This document shows positions 35,893 to 45,204 of a stretch of DNA of 64,000 nt, one piece after another. The stretch covers positions 62,001-126,000 of the forward strand of contig JAFLKN010000003.1 of assembly GCA_019163175.1 (NCBI GenBank), written 5' to 3'. Source of the DNA: Prolixibacteraceae bacterium (GTDB lineage Bacteria; Bacteroidota; Bacteroidia; Bacteroidales; Prolixibacteraceae). The translations under genes were made by a program, and so were the position numbers. A model generated the notes under the pieces. That model did no database searches, was not told the origin of the DNA, and worked only from the letters and a program-made list of their open reading frames with translations. The stretch's first letter is position 1, and every line of letters begins with the position of its first letter.

Positions 35893-35920
35893 TCGGGCCT
35901 AAAGAAACCTGACCTGCTGA

Positions 35921-36478
35921 ATGACGAAAGCTTCTGAATTACCATTCTACCTGAGCTCTGAAGAGCGATTCGGTGATTTTTTCAAAAAGAATTACCATAC
36001 TGCCTGTCTGGTTGCATTAAAGTATGTGAAGGATAGCAGCATTGCTGAAGATTTGGTTCAGGATGTTTTCGTAGCTTTTTGGGAGAAAAAAGAAACCGCC
36101 AATGTACATTCCAACCTCCGCAATTATTTCCTTACCGCGGTTAAAAATCATGCCATCAACCTGATTCAGCGCAACAAAAGCATCACCACATCCCTTTCCG
36201 AATTATTTATCGACCTTCCGGAAGAAGAGACTTCAAATTCTTTCAGTCAGGAAGAATTAGCCGTGAAGGTTTACAAAGCCATTCAGGAATTACCGCAAGC
36301 CTGCCAGACGGTTTTCAGACTGGCATACGAGCAAAATTACTCCTACCAGGAAATTGCAGATACCCTTCAGATTTCAAAAAATACAGTAAAAACTCAAATG
36401 GGTATTGCCTACAAACAACTGCGACAAAAACTGAACTCACTGGTTATTACATTCCTGAATATTTTACTAAAAAAATAA
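35921..36478 (+). CDS. ECF-type RNA polymerase sigma-70 factor of PUL A
   Basis: The 185-residue protein has sigma region 2 (DSSIAEDLVQDVFVAFWEKK, about 38-57) and region 4 with helix-turn-helix (YSYQEIADTLQISKNTVKTQ, about 136-155). It belongs to the Bacteroidota ECF family used with FecR anti-sigma factors to control SusC/SusD loci. A FecR gene starts 59 bp later and an STN-type SusC gene after that, so glycan binding at the outer membrane is expected to release this sigma to activate the locus. It adjoins the eCIS operon, but its gene order belongs to the PUL. Confidence 0.92.
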   Translation: MTKASELPFYLSSEERFGDFFKKNYHTACLVALKYVKDSSIAEDLVQDVFVAFWEKKETANVHSNLRNYFLTAVKNHAINLIQRNKSITTSLSELFIDLPEEETSNSFSQEELAVKVYKAIQELPQACQTVFRLAYEQNYSYQEIADTLQISKNTVKTQMGIAYKQLRQKLNSLVITFLNILLKK

Positions 36479-36537
36479 AACCAAATTTTCACATTTCATT
36501 TCACCCTTTTCAAGAAAACGGTGTCATACTTTTATCA

Positions 36538-37506
36538 ATGAAAAATAACGACCAACATAAATTCGAGCTGATTGCCTCCATTCTCCACAACGAAGAAATT
36601 GATAGGGAGCTGGAAACACCTGAAATTACAGGTGAGGATCAGGATTTTTCGGAAACAGGAAAAGTTTATTCAGTAAAAGATCAGGTTGCCCAATTGGGGA
36701 AATTAAGGTCGGAAGAAGAAGCATGGAAACAATTGCGACCAAGAATTTTGACAAAAAGTGCAATCGATTGGCAAAAATGGATGAGCTATGCGGCTGTTTT
36801 TATCGGGGCTGTTATTTTAAGTACCACCTTCCACTATTTCTATTCAGCCGACAAATTTTCTTCCAGATCGGAAGTTTTTGCTTCGGTCAGTTCGCCACGA
36901 GGACAAATTACCAGTTTGACCTTGTTTGACGGAACTACCGTTTGGCTCAATTCCGGTTCAACCTTAAAATATTCCAATCAGTTTGGGAAAGGTCAAAGGG
37001 AAGTTAGCCTTGAAGGTGAAGCTCTGTTTGAAGTGCAGAAAGATTTAGAACATTCATTTATTGTGAACATGGATGGCTCAAGGATTAAAGTTCACGGGAC
37101 AATCTTTAATGCCAAAAATTATCACGCCGAAAAAGAAGTGGTTTTATTGGAAGGGGAAATTGAATATTCGAATCAGGGGAAAAATGTATTTCTAAAACCA
37201 AACGAACGTATTACCGAGAATAAAAATACGGGAGAAACTGTAATTGATCAGGTTGATGGATCTATCTTTTCGTCGTGGATTGGCGGAAAAATTTATTTCG
37301 ATAACGAATCGCTGGAAGATTTATCGCTTAGGTTGGAAAGGTGGTACGATATGGAGTTCGTGTTCGAAAAGGAAAATATTAAATCATACAAATTTACAGG
37401 AGTTATCAACAAAGATAAATCGCTCGACTATTCATTAAGAATCATTCAGTTAACAAACAAAGTGAAATTCAGAAAAGAACAGGACAAAATTATAATAACA
37501 GAATAA
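36538..37506 (+). CDS. FecR-type anti-sigma factor of PUL A
   Basis: The 322-residue protein has a cytoplasmic N-terminus (about 1-80), one membrane segment (about 82-101, WMSYAAVFIGAVILSTTFHY), then the periplasmic FecR domain: SPRGQITSLTLFDGTTVWLN near 118, STLKYSNQF, EVSLEGEALFEV and a C-terminal Sus-type domain (YDMEFVFEKENI). The N-terminus would hold the ECF sigma inactive, and the periplasmic domain would contact the STN domain of the downstream SusC protein. Confidence 0.92.
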   Translation: MKNNDQHKFELIASILHNEEIDRELETPEITGEDQDFSETGKVYSVKDQVAQLGKLRSEEEAWKQLRPRILTKSAIDWQKWMSYAAVFIGAVILSTTFHYFYSADKFSSRSEVFASVSSPRGQITSLTLFDGTTVWLNSGSTLKYSNQFGKGQREVSLEGEALFEVQKDLEHSFIVNMDGSRIKVHGTIFNAKNYHAEKEVVLLEGEIEYSNQGKNVFLKPNERITENKNTGETVIDQVDGSIFSSWIGGKIYFDNESLEDLSLRLERWYDMEFVFEKENIKSYKFTGVINKDKSLDYSLRIIQLTNKVKFRKEQDKIIITE

Positions 37507-37515
37507 AAAGAAAAA

Positions 37516-37542
37516 CCGGGATTTGCTGGACACAAACCCCGG
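37516..37542 (+). other. Leader hairpin before susC of PUL A
   Basis: CCGGGATTTG and CAAACCCCGG pair with one mismatch round a 7-nt loop. There is no T-run after it, so it is not an ordinary terminator. It lies between the FecR stop and the SusC start, like the hairpin at 59623-59650 in PUL B. A role in processing or attenuation is inferred. Confidence 0.4.
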
Positions 37543-37618
37543 AATTGTTAGTTAATAAAAGTGCTTCAGTCTTAGCAGGATAGAAAGCACTCAGTGTTTA
37601 ACCCACTAATGCAAATTT

Positions 37619-40600
37619 ATGAAAAAAATGGTTCATCCGTCGGTTTGGAAGAAAACCGGTGTGTCTAAATTTTTATTTTTTATGCGATTAACTCTATTTT
37701 GTTTTTTGCTGGCGCTGTTTGGAGTTCAGGCCAGTTCGTATTCGCAAAACACCCGTTTTAACTTTAAGTACAAAAACACTTCAATCAAGCAGATTCTTGA
37801 GGACATTAAGAGCCAGAGCGAGTTTGAGTTTTTTTACAGCAACGATGATTTTGATACCAACGCAAAAGTTGATTTAAAAATCAGCAATGCCACGGTTGAA
37901 GAAGTACTGCAAAAAATCGTTGATCCTACTTCTTTGAAGTACAGTGTGATCGACAAGACTGTAGTCATCTCAAACGTGAAAGCGAAAGAGCTGAACGGAA
38001 GTCAGCAAGAAAAATCAGTAAAAGGAACTGTGAAAGATGCTTCCGGAGCGCCTATCCCAGGAGTTTCGGTGGTTGTAAAAGGTACTACCCGTGGCTCTCT
38101 TTCTGATCAGGATGGTAATTATTCAATTACTGATGTTACCAACAGCACAGTTCTGCAATTCTCATTTGTTGGTATGAATACCAAAGATGTTGCAGTTGGA
38201 AACCAATCAATTGTAAACATAACCCTGGAAGAAAATACCATTGGTATTGAAGAAGTTGTGGCAATTGGTTATGGAGCGCAGAAAAAGCGCGACATTTCTA
38301 CCGCTATATCTTCGGTTTCTTCGGATGATTTGAAAGACAAACCTGTTTCGAACTTTGCCCAGGCCATCTCCGGTAAAATGGCTGGTGTTCGTATCTCAAA
38401 TACAAATGCAGCTCCGGGAGGAGGTACTAATATTGTTATCCGTGGAGTAAGCTCTATCAATGCCAGCAATAGTCCGCTTGTTGTTATTGATGGATTCCCG
38501 ATGAAAGATGGTTTTAATAAAAATGACAATCCTCTTAACTCCATTAATCCAGCTGATATTGAGTCTATCGAAGTGTTGAAAGATGCTTCGTCGAGCGCAA
38601 TTTACGGAACACAAGCTGCCAACGGGGTAATCCTGATTACCACTAAAAAAGGTAAATCGGGCAAACCAACCATCAACGTGAATGTAAGCACTGGTATGCA
38701 GCAAATGATTAATAAAATTGATGTACTAAACCGCGAGGACTTTCTGAAATATATGGACGATGCCCGCGCAAACGCCTATATCATTGAAGATCCGAATTTC
38801 GGTACCAACAATACAAGTCTGCCGCTGTGGCAATGGACCGATTCTAACGCTACCCGTATTGCCAACTGGGCAAAATACTCGCAACATGCTTCTGCAATGG
38901 CTCAACCTGGAGCAAAACATGCCCGTTGGATCACCGTTTCTGATGCCACTAAGGCAATGCCTTACGATACCAACTGGCAGGATGTGATAACCCAAACCGG
39001 AAAAGTAAACGATGTGCAAATTTCGGCTACCGGCGGAACTGACAATGTTTCGTACATGGTTTCAGGTGGATATTTTGATCAGGAAGGGATTGTTCCAACT
39101 TCTGGTTATAATCGTTTTTCGTTCCGTGCCAATGTTGATTTAAAAATAAACGACAATGTGAAATTTGGCTTGTTACTAGCGCCATCCATCGAAAACCTTG
39201 ATGTTTTATCGAACACAGAAGGCGGTAGCAACAGCAATCCTTTTTTCAATGCGGTAGCTATGCCACCCATTTTAAATGCACGCGATGACAATGGAGTTCC
39301 GGTTTACTGGGGAACTGTTTTGGATAACTGGGCCGACTGGAATCTGAATACTTTTGTGAATCCACTTCACCAGTTTATGAAACAAGATAACCGCCGAACA
39401 GCCAAAAACCTTTCAACTCTTTATGGCGAAATCAATATTTTGAAAGACCTAAAATTCAGATCTGAGTTTCATACTGAATTCAGGTATTGGGAGCAAAATT
39501 TCTTTTTACCCAATGCAACTCCAACAGCATCACAAACATTCTCACGGTCGCAGGGTATCAACCAAACGAGCACCCGATTGTACTGGAACTCACAAAACTT
39601 CCTGACTTACCAGAAAAACTTTGGCAAACATGCTGTTACTGCAATGGCGGGCTATTCAACCGAAGAATCATCGTACAGAAGCAACTACATCAACAAGTAC
39701 GATTATCCAACCGATCTGATTACGACATTAAATCAGGCGACAACTATTCTTAACTCGCAAAATGATGCCCGAACCAACCGCTCGGGTGAAACCATGATTG
39801 GAAGTTTTGGGCGTGTTATGTATAACTATGGCGGAAAATACTATTTCACAGGTAGTGTTCGACGTGACGGTTCTTCTCGCTTCGGTCAGGATAACAAATG
39901 GGGTATTTTCCCATCCATGTCGGTTGCATGGCGCGCTTCTGATGAGTCGTTTTTCGAACCGATGAAAAAATACATAAGTGACCTTAAGATACGGGGAGGT
40001 TGGGGCGTAATCGGCAACGCCGGAATCGCCAATTATCTGGCATTAAGCACACTGAATTCGACTTCGTATGTTCTTGGGCAAGGCTCTACAGTTACTGCCG
40101 GATATGTTGATGGTAAAGTTGCCAACTCGAAACTCGGATGGGAAACAACTACCGATTACAGCGCAGGGGCAGATATGCAATTCCTCAACAGCCGTATCAC
40201 TTTCAGTTTAGATTATTTCTCCCGTGAAACAACTGACATGTTATTCAATATGCCATTGCCAACAATTACTGGCTTTGGTTCGTATATGGCCAACATTGGG
40301 GCCATGCGCAACCGTGGATTTGAATATTCCATCAACTCACGGAATTTGAACGGACCATTGAAGTGGACTACCGATTTTAACCTGTCATACTATCGCAACC
40401 GGGTGTTGAACATTGGAAAAGATAAACGTCCGCTTATAATTGACAACTGTTACACCACAGAAGGTAAACCATTGGCCGGATTATGGGGAATGGTTGATCT
40501 AGGCCCCTATAAAAACTGGGAAGATGTAAAAACATCGCCAATCTTTAATGCAAGTAATCCGCTTTGGAAAAACCGCTCAAACCCTGGAACACCAAAAGTT

Positions 40601-41167
40601 GCCGATGTAAATGGCGACGGCATTTTGGATGCAAGCGACAATACCATCATTGGATCGTCGATTCCAGATTTTGTTTGGGGTATGACTAACTCATTCGAAT
40701 ACAAAGGTTTCGATTTGTCAGTACAAGTAAATGGGGTGCAAGGTGGCGATATTAACATGCTGGAATATACTTCCGTTTTTGGACGTGGAACTGGTACATT
40801 TAATACCACTGCCGAATACTACAACAATTATTGGACTCCAACCCGTACCGATGCCAAATATTCGGCACCTTCACGTAAAAACTACGAAGGAACTGACCTC
40901 TCCGGAACGCTTGTTTATAAGGGAACTTACGTGAATATTCAGAATATTTCCTTTGGATATACGCTGCCAAAACATTTGGTAAAAAGAGCCAGTTTCTCCA
41001 ACATCAGGGTTTATTCTACTATTCAGAATGCCTTGTTTATTACCAAATTTCCCGGATTTAACCCAGAAACTAACTACCGTGGAGATCAAACCACTTCACA
41101 GGGTATCGACCGTGGCGCGTACCCATTGGCTCGTACAGTTTCTTTTGGCTTAAATATTTCATTGTAA
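37619..41167 (+). CDS. susC: STN-type SusC/TonB-dependent outer membrane transporter of PUL A
   Basis: The 1182-residue protein has a signal sequence (hydrophobic MRLTLFCFLLALFGVQA near 22-38), an STN signalling domain (about 46-115), a carboxypeptidase-regulatory-like domain (about 130-205), the plug (from about 212, EEVVAIGYGAQKKRD) and a TonB-dependent barrel to the end, closing with PLARTVSFGLNISL. It imports oligosaccharides across the outer membrane with its SusD partner. The STN domain marks a transducer that signals to the FecR/ECF pair upstream. SusD follows 21 bp later. Confidence 0.95.
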   Translation: MKKMVHPSVWKKTGVSKFLFFMRLTLFCFLLALFGVQASSYSQNTRFNFKYKNTSIKQILEDIKSQSEFEFFYSNDDFDTNAKVDLKISNATVEEVLQKIVDPTSLKYSVIDKTVVISNVKAKELNGSQQEKSVKGTVKDASGAPIPGVSVVVKGTTRGSLSDQDGNYSITDVTNSTVLQFSFVGMNTKDVAVGNQSIVNITLEENTIGIEEVVAIGYGAQKKRDISTAISSVSSDDLKDKPVSNFAQAISGKMAGVRISNTNAAPGGGTNIVIRGVSSINASNSPLVVIDGFPMKDGFNKNDNPLNSINPADIESIEVLKDASSSAIYGTQAANGVILITTKKGKSGKPTINVNVSTGMQQMINKIDVLNREDFLKYMDDARANAYIIEDPNFGTNNTSLPLWQWTDSNATRIANWAKYSQHASAMAQPGAKHARWITVSDATKAMPYDTNWQDVITQTGKVNDVQISATGGTDNVSYMVSGGYFDQEGIVPTSGYNRFSFRANVDLKINDNVKFGLLLAPSIENLDVLSNTEGGSNSNPFFNAVAMPPILNARDDNGVPVYWGTVLDNWADWNLNTFVNPLHQFMKQDNRRTAKNLSTLYGEINILKDLKFRSEFHTEFRYWEQNFFLPNATPTASQTFSRSQGINQTSTRLYWNSQNFLTYQKNFGKHAVTAMAGYSTEESSYRSNYINKYDYPTDLITTLNQATTILNSQNDARTNRSGETMIGSFGRVMYNYGGKYYFTGSVRRDGSSRFGQDNKWGIFPSMSVAWRASDESFFEPMKKYISDLKIRGGWGVIGNAGIANYLALSTLNSTSYVLGQGSTVTAGYVDGKVANSKLGWETTTDYSAGADMQFLNSRITFSLDYFSRETTDMLFNMPLPTITGFGSYMANIGAMRNRGFEYSINSRNLNGPLKWTTDFNLSYYRNRVLNIGKDKRPLIIDNCYTTEGKPLAGLWGMVDLGPYKNWEDVKTSPIFNASNPLWKNRSNPGTPKVADVNGDGILDASDNTIIGSSIPDFVWGMTNSFEYKGFDLSVQVNGVQGGDINMLEYTSVFGRGTGTFNTTAEYYNNYWTPTRTDAKYSAPSRKNYEGTDLSGTLVYKGTYVNIQNISFGYTLPKHLVKRASFSNIRVYSTIQNALFITKFPGFNPETNYRGDQTTSQGIDRGAYPLARTVSFGLNISL

Positions 41168-41188
41168 ACTGAATAACAATTGATAAAC

Positions 41189-42658
41189 ATGAAAAAAATA
41201 TTTTCACTGATAATACTGACAATGCTTGCATTTGCCTGTTCAGAAGATTTCCTGAACAAACAACCCGAAGATGCATTGTCAACCGGAGCATACTACAACA
41301 ATCCGGCTGAAATAAAAACCGGGCTTGTGGCCTGTTACAAGAACTTGCAGAACATCTATAACCAAGGCGACTTACCTTTGATCCTTGAACTAATGTCAGA
41401 TGATGGTAAAGACTTTGGTTGGAGCAGTGTATGGCATATTTTCACAAAAACCAATAGCAACTCTCAAGGAAATATCTGGAATAACTGCTACAAAATGATT
41501 GTAACTTGCAATAATGTGATTGCAATTATTGACAATTACAAACCGAAGGACGCAACCGAAGACGCCCTGGTAAAAGCTTATCGCGGTGAGGCTTCATTTC
41601 TGAGAGCTTTGGGTTATTTTAATCTGGCCCGTATTTATGGCGATTTGCCCAAAGTCGTTGCCCCGTTTGCCGATCCAAATACAGCTTTCGGTATTGGTCG
41701 TGCTTCGGTTACCGACATTTATAATACTGTAGTTATTCCTGATCTGGAATATGCTTTTGCCAATTGCTACAAGAAAGGTGATGCAGCCCTGAAAAACGAA
41801 GAAGCCCGCGCTACAAAAGGTGCAGCACTCACCATTCTGGGCAAAGTTTACCTAACAATGAATAACCCGGCCAAAGCAGCAGAGACATTAAAAAAACTGG
41901 TTGTTGACAAGGCTGCAGGAACTTATTCTCTGCTTCCTGACTACAAAAGTATTTTTGCAACCAATAACAAATTCAATGCTGAATCAATCTTTGAAGTGAA
42001 CTTCAATGTTTCAGCCGGACAACCAAGTTACTGGTTTAAATGGATGGGTGTTGACATCGGCAAACGTTTGTTGGCTCCATCGAGCAACCAGCTTCTGGTA
42101 GAGCACAACCTGATGCGCGACTTCGTAAATAGCAAGGAACTAACCCGCTACACTGCTTCCATCGACTCAGGAAAGTGTCCGGGCGACACTCCTCCCATTC
42201 AGGCATGGGCTTCAAAACTATGCCCAGCTTCGGCTACTGTAAAAAACTATGTAAATACAGGAACCGACAACAATTACATGGTTACCCGCTATGCCGATGC
42301 TCTTTTAATGTACTCGGAAGCATTAATGCTACAAGGACAAAAGACTGAAGCCTTAACCTATTTCAATCTGGTTCGTGCCCGCGTCAGACCAACTGTATTA
42401 ATTACAGAAGCAGAACTGAATATTGATCAGATTTTACACGAGCGCCGTATGGAACTGGCTTTTGAAGGTCATCGTTATTTCGATCTGGTAAGAACTGGCA
42501 AAGCAGTTTCTGTACTAACCAAATCGTTAATGACCAAAGTAGATTACGATGACAAAATCTACATTACGGGACCTATTGCAGAGTATCAGTTGATTCTGCC
42601 AATTCCGGTTGGTGAAATTGAAAAAGACCCGACATTAACTCAAAACAGTGGATACTAA
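41189..42658 (+). CDS. susD: SusD/RagB glycan-binding lipoprotein of PUL A
   Basis: The ATG at 41189 gives a clean lipoprotein signal (KKIFSLIILTMLAFACSEDF, Cys at about 17); the TTG further upstream at 41180 is rejected. The 489-residue protein has typical SusD features: FLNKQPEDALSTGAYYNNPAE at the N-terminus, AYRGEASFLRALGYFNLARIYGD-type TPR helix near 136 (ASFLRALGYFNLARIYG), and ILHERRMELAFEGHRYFDLVR near 415. It forms the lid of the SusC transporter on the cell surface. Confidence 0.95.
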   Translation: MKKIFSLIILTMLAFACSEDFLNKQPEDALSTGAYYNNPAEIKTGLVACYKNLQNIYNQGDLPLILELMSDDGKDFGWSSVWHIFTKTNSNSQGNIWNNCYKMIVTCNNVIAIIDNYKPKDATEDALVKAYRGEASFLRALGYFNLARIYGDLPKVVAPFADPNTAFGIGRASVTDIYNTVVIPDLEYAFANCYKKGDAALKNEEARATKGAALTILGKVYLTMNNPAKAAETLKKLVVDKAAGTYSLLPDYKSIFATNNKFNAESIFEVNFNVSAGQPSYWFKWMGVDIGKRLLAPSSNQLLVEHNLMRDFVNSKELTRYTASIDSGKCPGDTPPIQAWASKLCPASATVKNYVNTGTDNNYMVTRYADALLMYSEALMLQGQKTEALTYFNLVRARVRPTVLITEAELNIDQILHERRMELAFEGHRYFDLVRTGKAVSVLTKSLMTKVDYDDKIYITGPIAEYQLILPIPVGEIEKDPTLTQNSGY

Positions 42659-42678
42659 TCCAGTAAAATAAAGAAAAT

Positions 42679-43194
42679 ATGAAGAAGATAATATATTTCA
42701 TTACGCTGGGAATGTTTGTTTCCCTCTCCTTAGTTTCCTGCCTGAAAGAAGATAATATAAAAGCGCCAACGGTAAGCGAAGTTAAAATGTACATGACTGC
42801 AAAAAACGGTAAAGATTCACTGATTACCCAACCCACCAAAGGGAAAGCCTTCAAATTTGTGGTAATCACAAAAGCTGATATTTGTTCAGTTTGGCCTGGA
42901 GGTAGCCGTGAAGTTCTTAAAAAGAAGAAAAGTCTGGACGGTGGTGTTTCGTTTCCTGATTCTATTGATGCTTTTAACCATCCGGTTATCAAAGTAAGCG
43001 ATGCTTACATCGATTATGGGTTGGTTGGGGCCAAAGGGTTAAAAACCTCACAGACTACCGGTGGCTGGTATTGTACCTATACCTACAAAACAGCAGGTAC
43101 TTTTGATCTGTCGATTGTGGTCACCAATCACGGATACAATGGCCCTGAATTCCAACAGGTGGTAGTTCCTTCAGGAAAGATAGTAGTTAAATAA
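42679..43194 (+). CDS. Small surface lipoprotein of PUL A, SusE-position
   Basis: The 171-residue protein has a lipoprotein signal ending LSLVSCLKED (Cys at about 21) and a beta-sandwich-like body ending VVPSGKIVVK. GGWYCTYTYKTAGTFDLSIVVTN near 126 resembles a PKD/Ig-like fold. It sits directly after SusD, where SusE/SusF-like binding lipoproteins usually lie, and a terminator follows. A glycan-binding role is inferred; no family is recognised. Confidence 0.65.
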   Translation: MKKIIYFITLGMFVSLSLVSCLKEDNIKAPTVSEVKMYMTAKNGKDSLITQPTKGKAFKFVVITKADICSVWPGGSREVLKKKKSLDGGVSFPDSIDAFNHPVIKVSDAYIDYGLVGAKGLKTSQTTGGWYCTYTYKTAGTFDLSIVVTNHGYNGPEFQQVVVPSGKIVVK

Positions 43195-43214
43195 ACCTAT
43201 ACCAAATCAACCAT

Positions 43215-43250
43215 AAAACCAGTTCCTTTAACCGGGGACTGGTTTTTTAA
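43215..43250 (+). terminator. Rho-independent terminator after the PUL A transport genes
   Basis: AAAACCAGT (43215-43223) pairs perfectly with ACTGGTTTT (43238-43246), extended by TCC/GGG pairs, followed by a T-run to 43248. It lies 20 bp past the lipoprotein stop. Confidence 0.75.
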
Positions 43251-43266
43251 TGAAATAATATAAACA

Positions 43267-43274
43267 TAGCTTTG
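43267..43274 (+). promoter_or_regulatory. Promoter -7 element of the Asp-rich secreted protein gene
   Basis: TAGCTTTG matches TAnnTTTG exactly, 40 bp before the ATG at 43315 and just after a terminator. No clear TTG at the -33 position was found. Confidence 0.45.
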
Positions 43275-43314
43275 CCATGAATTCCATCCAATCCATAACC
43301 AAGTAAATAACCGT

Positions 43315-45084
43315 ATGAAAAACTCCATTTTAACCATTTTACTCATACTCTCAGCCACATTTCTGATGGCTCAGGCTCCGAAAACTTATTGGAATACCAA
43401 TATTCCTCTGAACTCATACCGATTGCCAATGGGATCCGCCGGAACACCCATTAAGTTTACAGACCTCGACAAAGATGGCGACCCAGACTTATTGGAAACG
43501 TTGACTATCAACAACGTTCCGGTGCGTTGGATTGACGATGACGACGACATGAAAACCACTGATATGGATGGCGATACCGACAGCGATTGCCTGATGATTG
43601 ACCGCGATAAAAATGGCAAATACGGAAGTTACAATGATTTGGTGATCGACTGGAACGACACCGATGGCAACCAGAAAGCCGATATGCAGGTGGTAGTTGA
43701 TTATGTGGCGATGGACAAAGGCGCCTGGGGCCCCGGTCATTATATGTGGGTACTCGATACTGAACTGGATAACATCTTCAATTACATCGACTGGGATACG
43801 TTCGAATTGCGTTGCTGGATCCACAACGGGATGTCGGATTTCTTCGAAGATTACCACGGTAAAAGCCTGTTCCTGAAAATGCATACCACTACCGAAAAAA
43901 TGAACGATGTGCGCCTGAATTGGGAAAATCCATTCCTTTTTTACGATACCGACAACGACGGCCTCACAGAAATGGCCATCCGTCTGTGCGATTCGCCCCC
44001 CATTGTAAACGATCGCACCCTTGCCAATATTCCTGAAAATAGCAAACTTACGGGTAAAATCGATTGGGCATCCATGTCGTTTGATTTGGATAACGACAAT
44101 GCGCCGCAAAATGAATTCGATCTTGACATGACTATACATTTTCGTGGTGGTGGTTTCGATTACATGGATCAAGTGCACAAATTTGCTAACATGCGCGGCC
44201 TTCAAGCCACCGACACCATGTTTATGGATCCCCGCTGGCGTCAATTATCGGAACTTATCTATCCTGATCACGAATCGGCATGGAACCTGATCCATAATCG
44301 TGGTCAGTGGAAATCAACTTATTTCACTTTCGACGAAGACGACGATTGTGCCCGTTGGGAACGTGTTGAATTGTACGAGCCACGCAGCATATTTAAAATT
44401 GGCGCGCGTAAAAACGGAATTGACAACAATCCACAAGCCGATGCCGCCGGTGACCGTGGTGAATGGGACATAGACAACTCAGGAAAAGGAAACATTTATG
44501 TAGGTAAATTCGATGGTCGAATCCACCTATACGGAGCCGAATGGGGCGCATGGCGGGTCGATCAGAATGCCTTTTCATTTCAGGCAATCGGAGGATTGTA
44601 CGATGGTTATGGTCCTGGTCGCACCCAGGTTGAGCCTAAAGTTTTCTCAACAGTGAAATACACCGACACCAACAGCAACGGCTTTATCGATGAACTGGCT
44701 TTCGATCTGGATGGCGACACCTTATTTGAACACAGCATTTCACTCCTAAAACTGGGAATTGACGACAAAGCCGAAGTTATCAAGACCGAAGGATTGGCCT
44801 ACAAGGATCTGGTTACCCTTAATACTTCCGTTTCAGAAAAAATGTGGAAAAACGCGTTGGAGGCATGTGCTGTTGCTGAAAAAGCTGGCATTAACCTGAG
44901 CTGGTACAGCCTTTTGCGCAGCCCGAAAAGCCTTCAGCAAAAATACAGCAATGGTTACTGGCTGCAATTCTACATTTACCGCGACCTGATGGAACTCGGT
45001 GTCCGCAAACAAAATCAGGAATTTCTGAACAGTTTGGATAAGGCATATTTTAGTGGGAACTGGAAGCTAGTCGGTAAATTGTAA
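43315..45084 (+). CDS. Secreted Asp-rich protein of unknown function in PUL A
   Basis: The 589-residue protein has a signal peptide (MKNSILTILLILSATFLMAQA). Residues about 50-140 are rich in DxDxDG-type motifs (DLDKDGDPDLLE, DMDGDTDSD, DRDKNG, DTDGNQKAD), with more at 205-212 (DTDNDGL), 385-400 and 455-475 (DTNSNGFIDELAFDLDGD). Such motifs usually bind calcium. The C-terminal 120 residues are helical. No glycosidase or lyase family is recognised. Its own promoter and terminator set it apart as a single gene in the PUL. It could be an enzyme or a binding protein acting on the same glycan. Confidence 0.6.
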   Translation: MKNSILTILLILSATFLMAQAPKTYWNTNIPLNSYRLPMGSAGTPIKFTDLDKDGDPDLLETLTINNVPVRWIDDDDDMKTTDMDGDTDSDCLMIDRDKNGKYGSYNDLVIDWNDTDGNQKADMQVVVDYVAMDKGAWGPGHYMWVLDTELDNIFNYIDWDTFELRCWIHNGMSDFFEDYHGKSLFLKMHTTTEKMNDVRLNWENPFLFYDTDNDGLTEMAIRLCDSPPIVNDRTLANIPENSKLTGKIDWASMSFDLDNDNAPQNEFDLDMTIHFRGGGFDYMDQVHKFANMRGLQATDTMFMDPRWRQLSELIYPDHESAWNLIHNRGQWKSTYFTFDEDDDCARWERVELYEPRSIFKIGARKNGIDNNPQADAAGDRGEWDIDNSGKGNIYVGKFDGRIHLYGAEWGAWRVDQNAFSFQAIGGLYDGYGPGRTQVEPKVFSTVKYTDTNSNGFIDELAFDLDGDTLFEHSISLLKLGIDDKAEVIKTEGLAYKDLVTLNTSVSEKMWKNALEACAVAEKAGINLSWYSLLRSPKSLQQKYSNGYWLQFYIYRDLMELGVRKQNQEFLNSLDKAYFSGNWKLVGKL

Positions 45085-45108
45085 GTTTGAGATTTTGTTT
45101 TTAGCACG

Positions 45109-45152
45109 AATGGGTGAAGCATTCTATTACATGTTTCACCCATTTTTATTTT
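45109..45152 (+). terminator. Rho-independent terminator after the Asp-rich protein gene
   Basis: AATGGGTGAA (45109-45118) pairs perfectly with TTCACCCATT (45135-45144), followed by a T-rich tract to 45152. Confidence 0.75.
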
Positions 45153-45168
45153 TCCTGAAAAAATCTCG

Positions 45169-45176
45169 TATTTTTG
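45169..45176 (+). promoter_or_regulatory. Promoter -7 element of the DUF5060 gene
   Basis: TATTTTTG fits TAnnTTTG and would place the start about 22 nt before the ATG at 45205. The -33 region is T-rich without a clear TTG. Confidence 0.4.
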
Positions 45177-45204
45177 GGTTTATCCTAACCCAACAAAACC
45201 TGAT

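Noticed and set aside
35921-36478. The ECF sigma as regulator of the eCIS operon
   Set aside because: It has its own promoter and is followed directly by FecR and an STN-SusC gene, the standard PUL order.
43489-44244. 251-codon minus-strand ORF opposite the Asp-rich gene
   Set aside because: It lies fully inside a well-supported plus-strand gene and mirrors its Asp codons as repeated Val, Ile and His residues.
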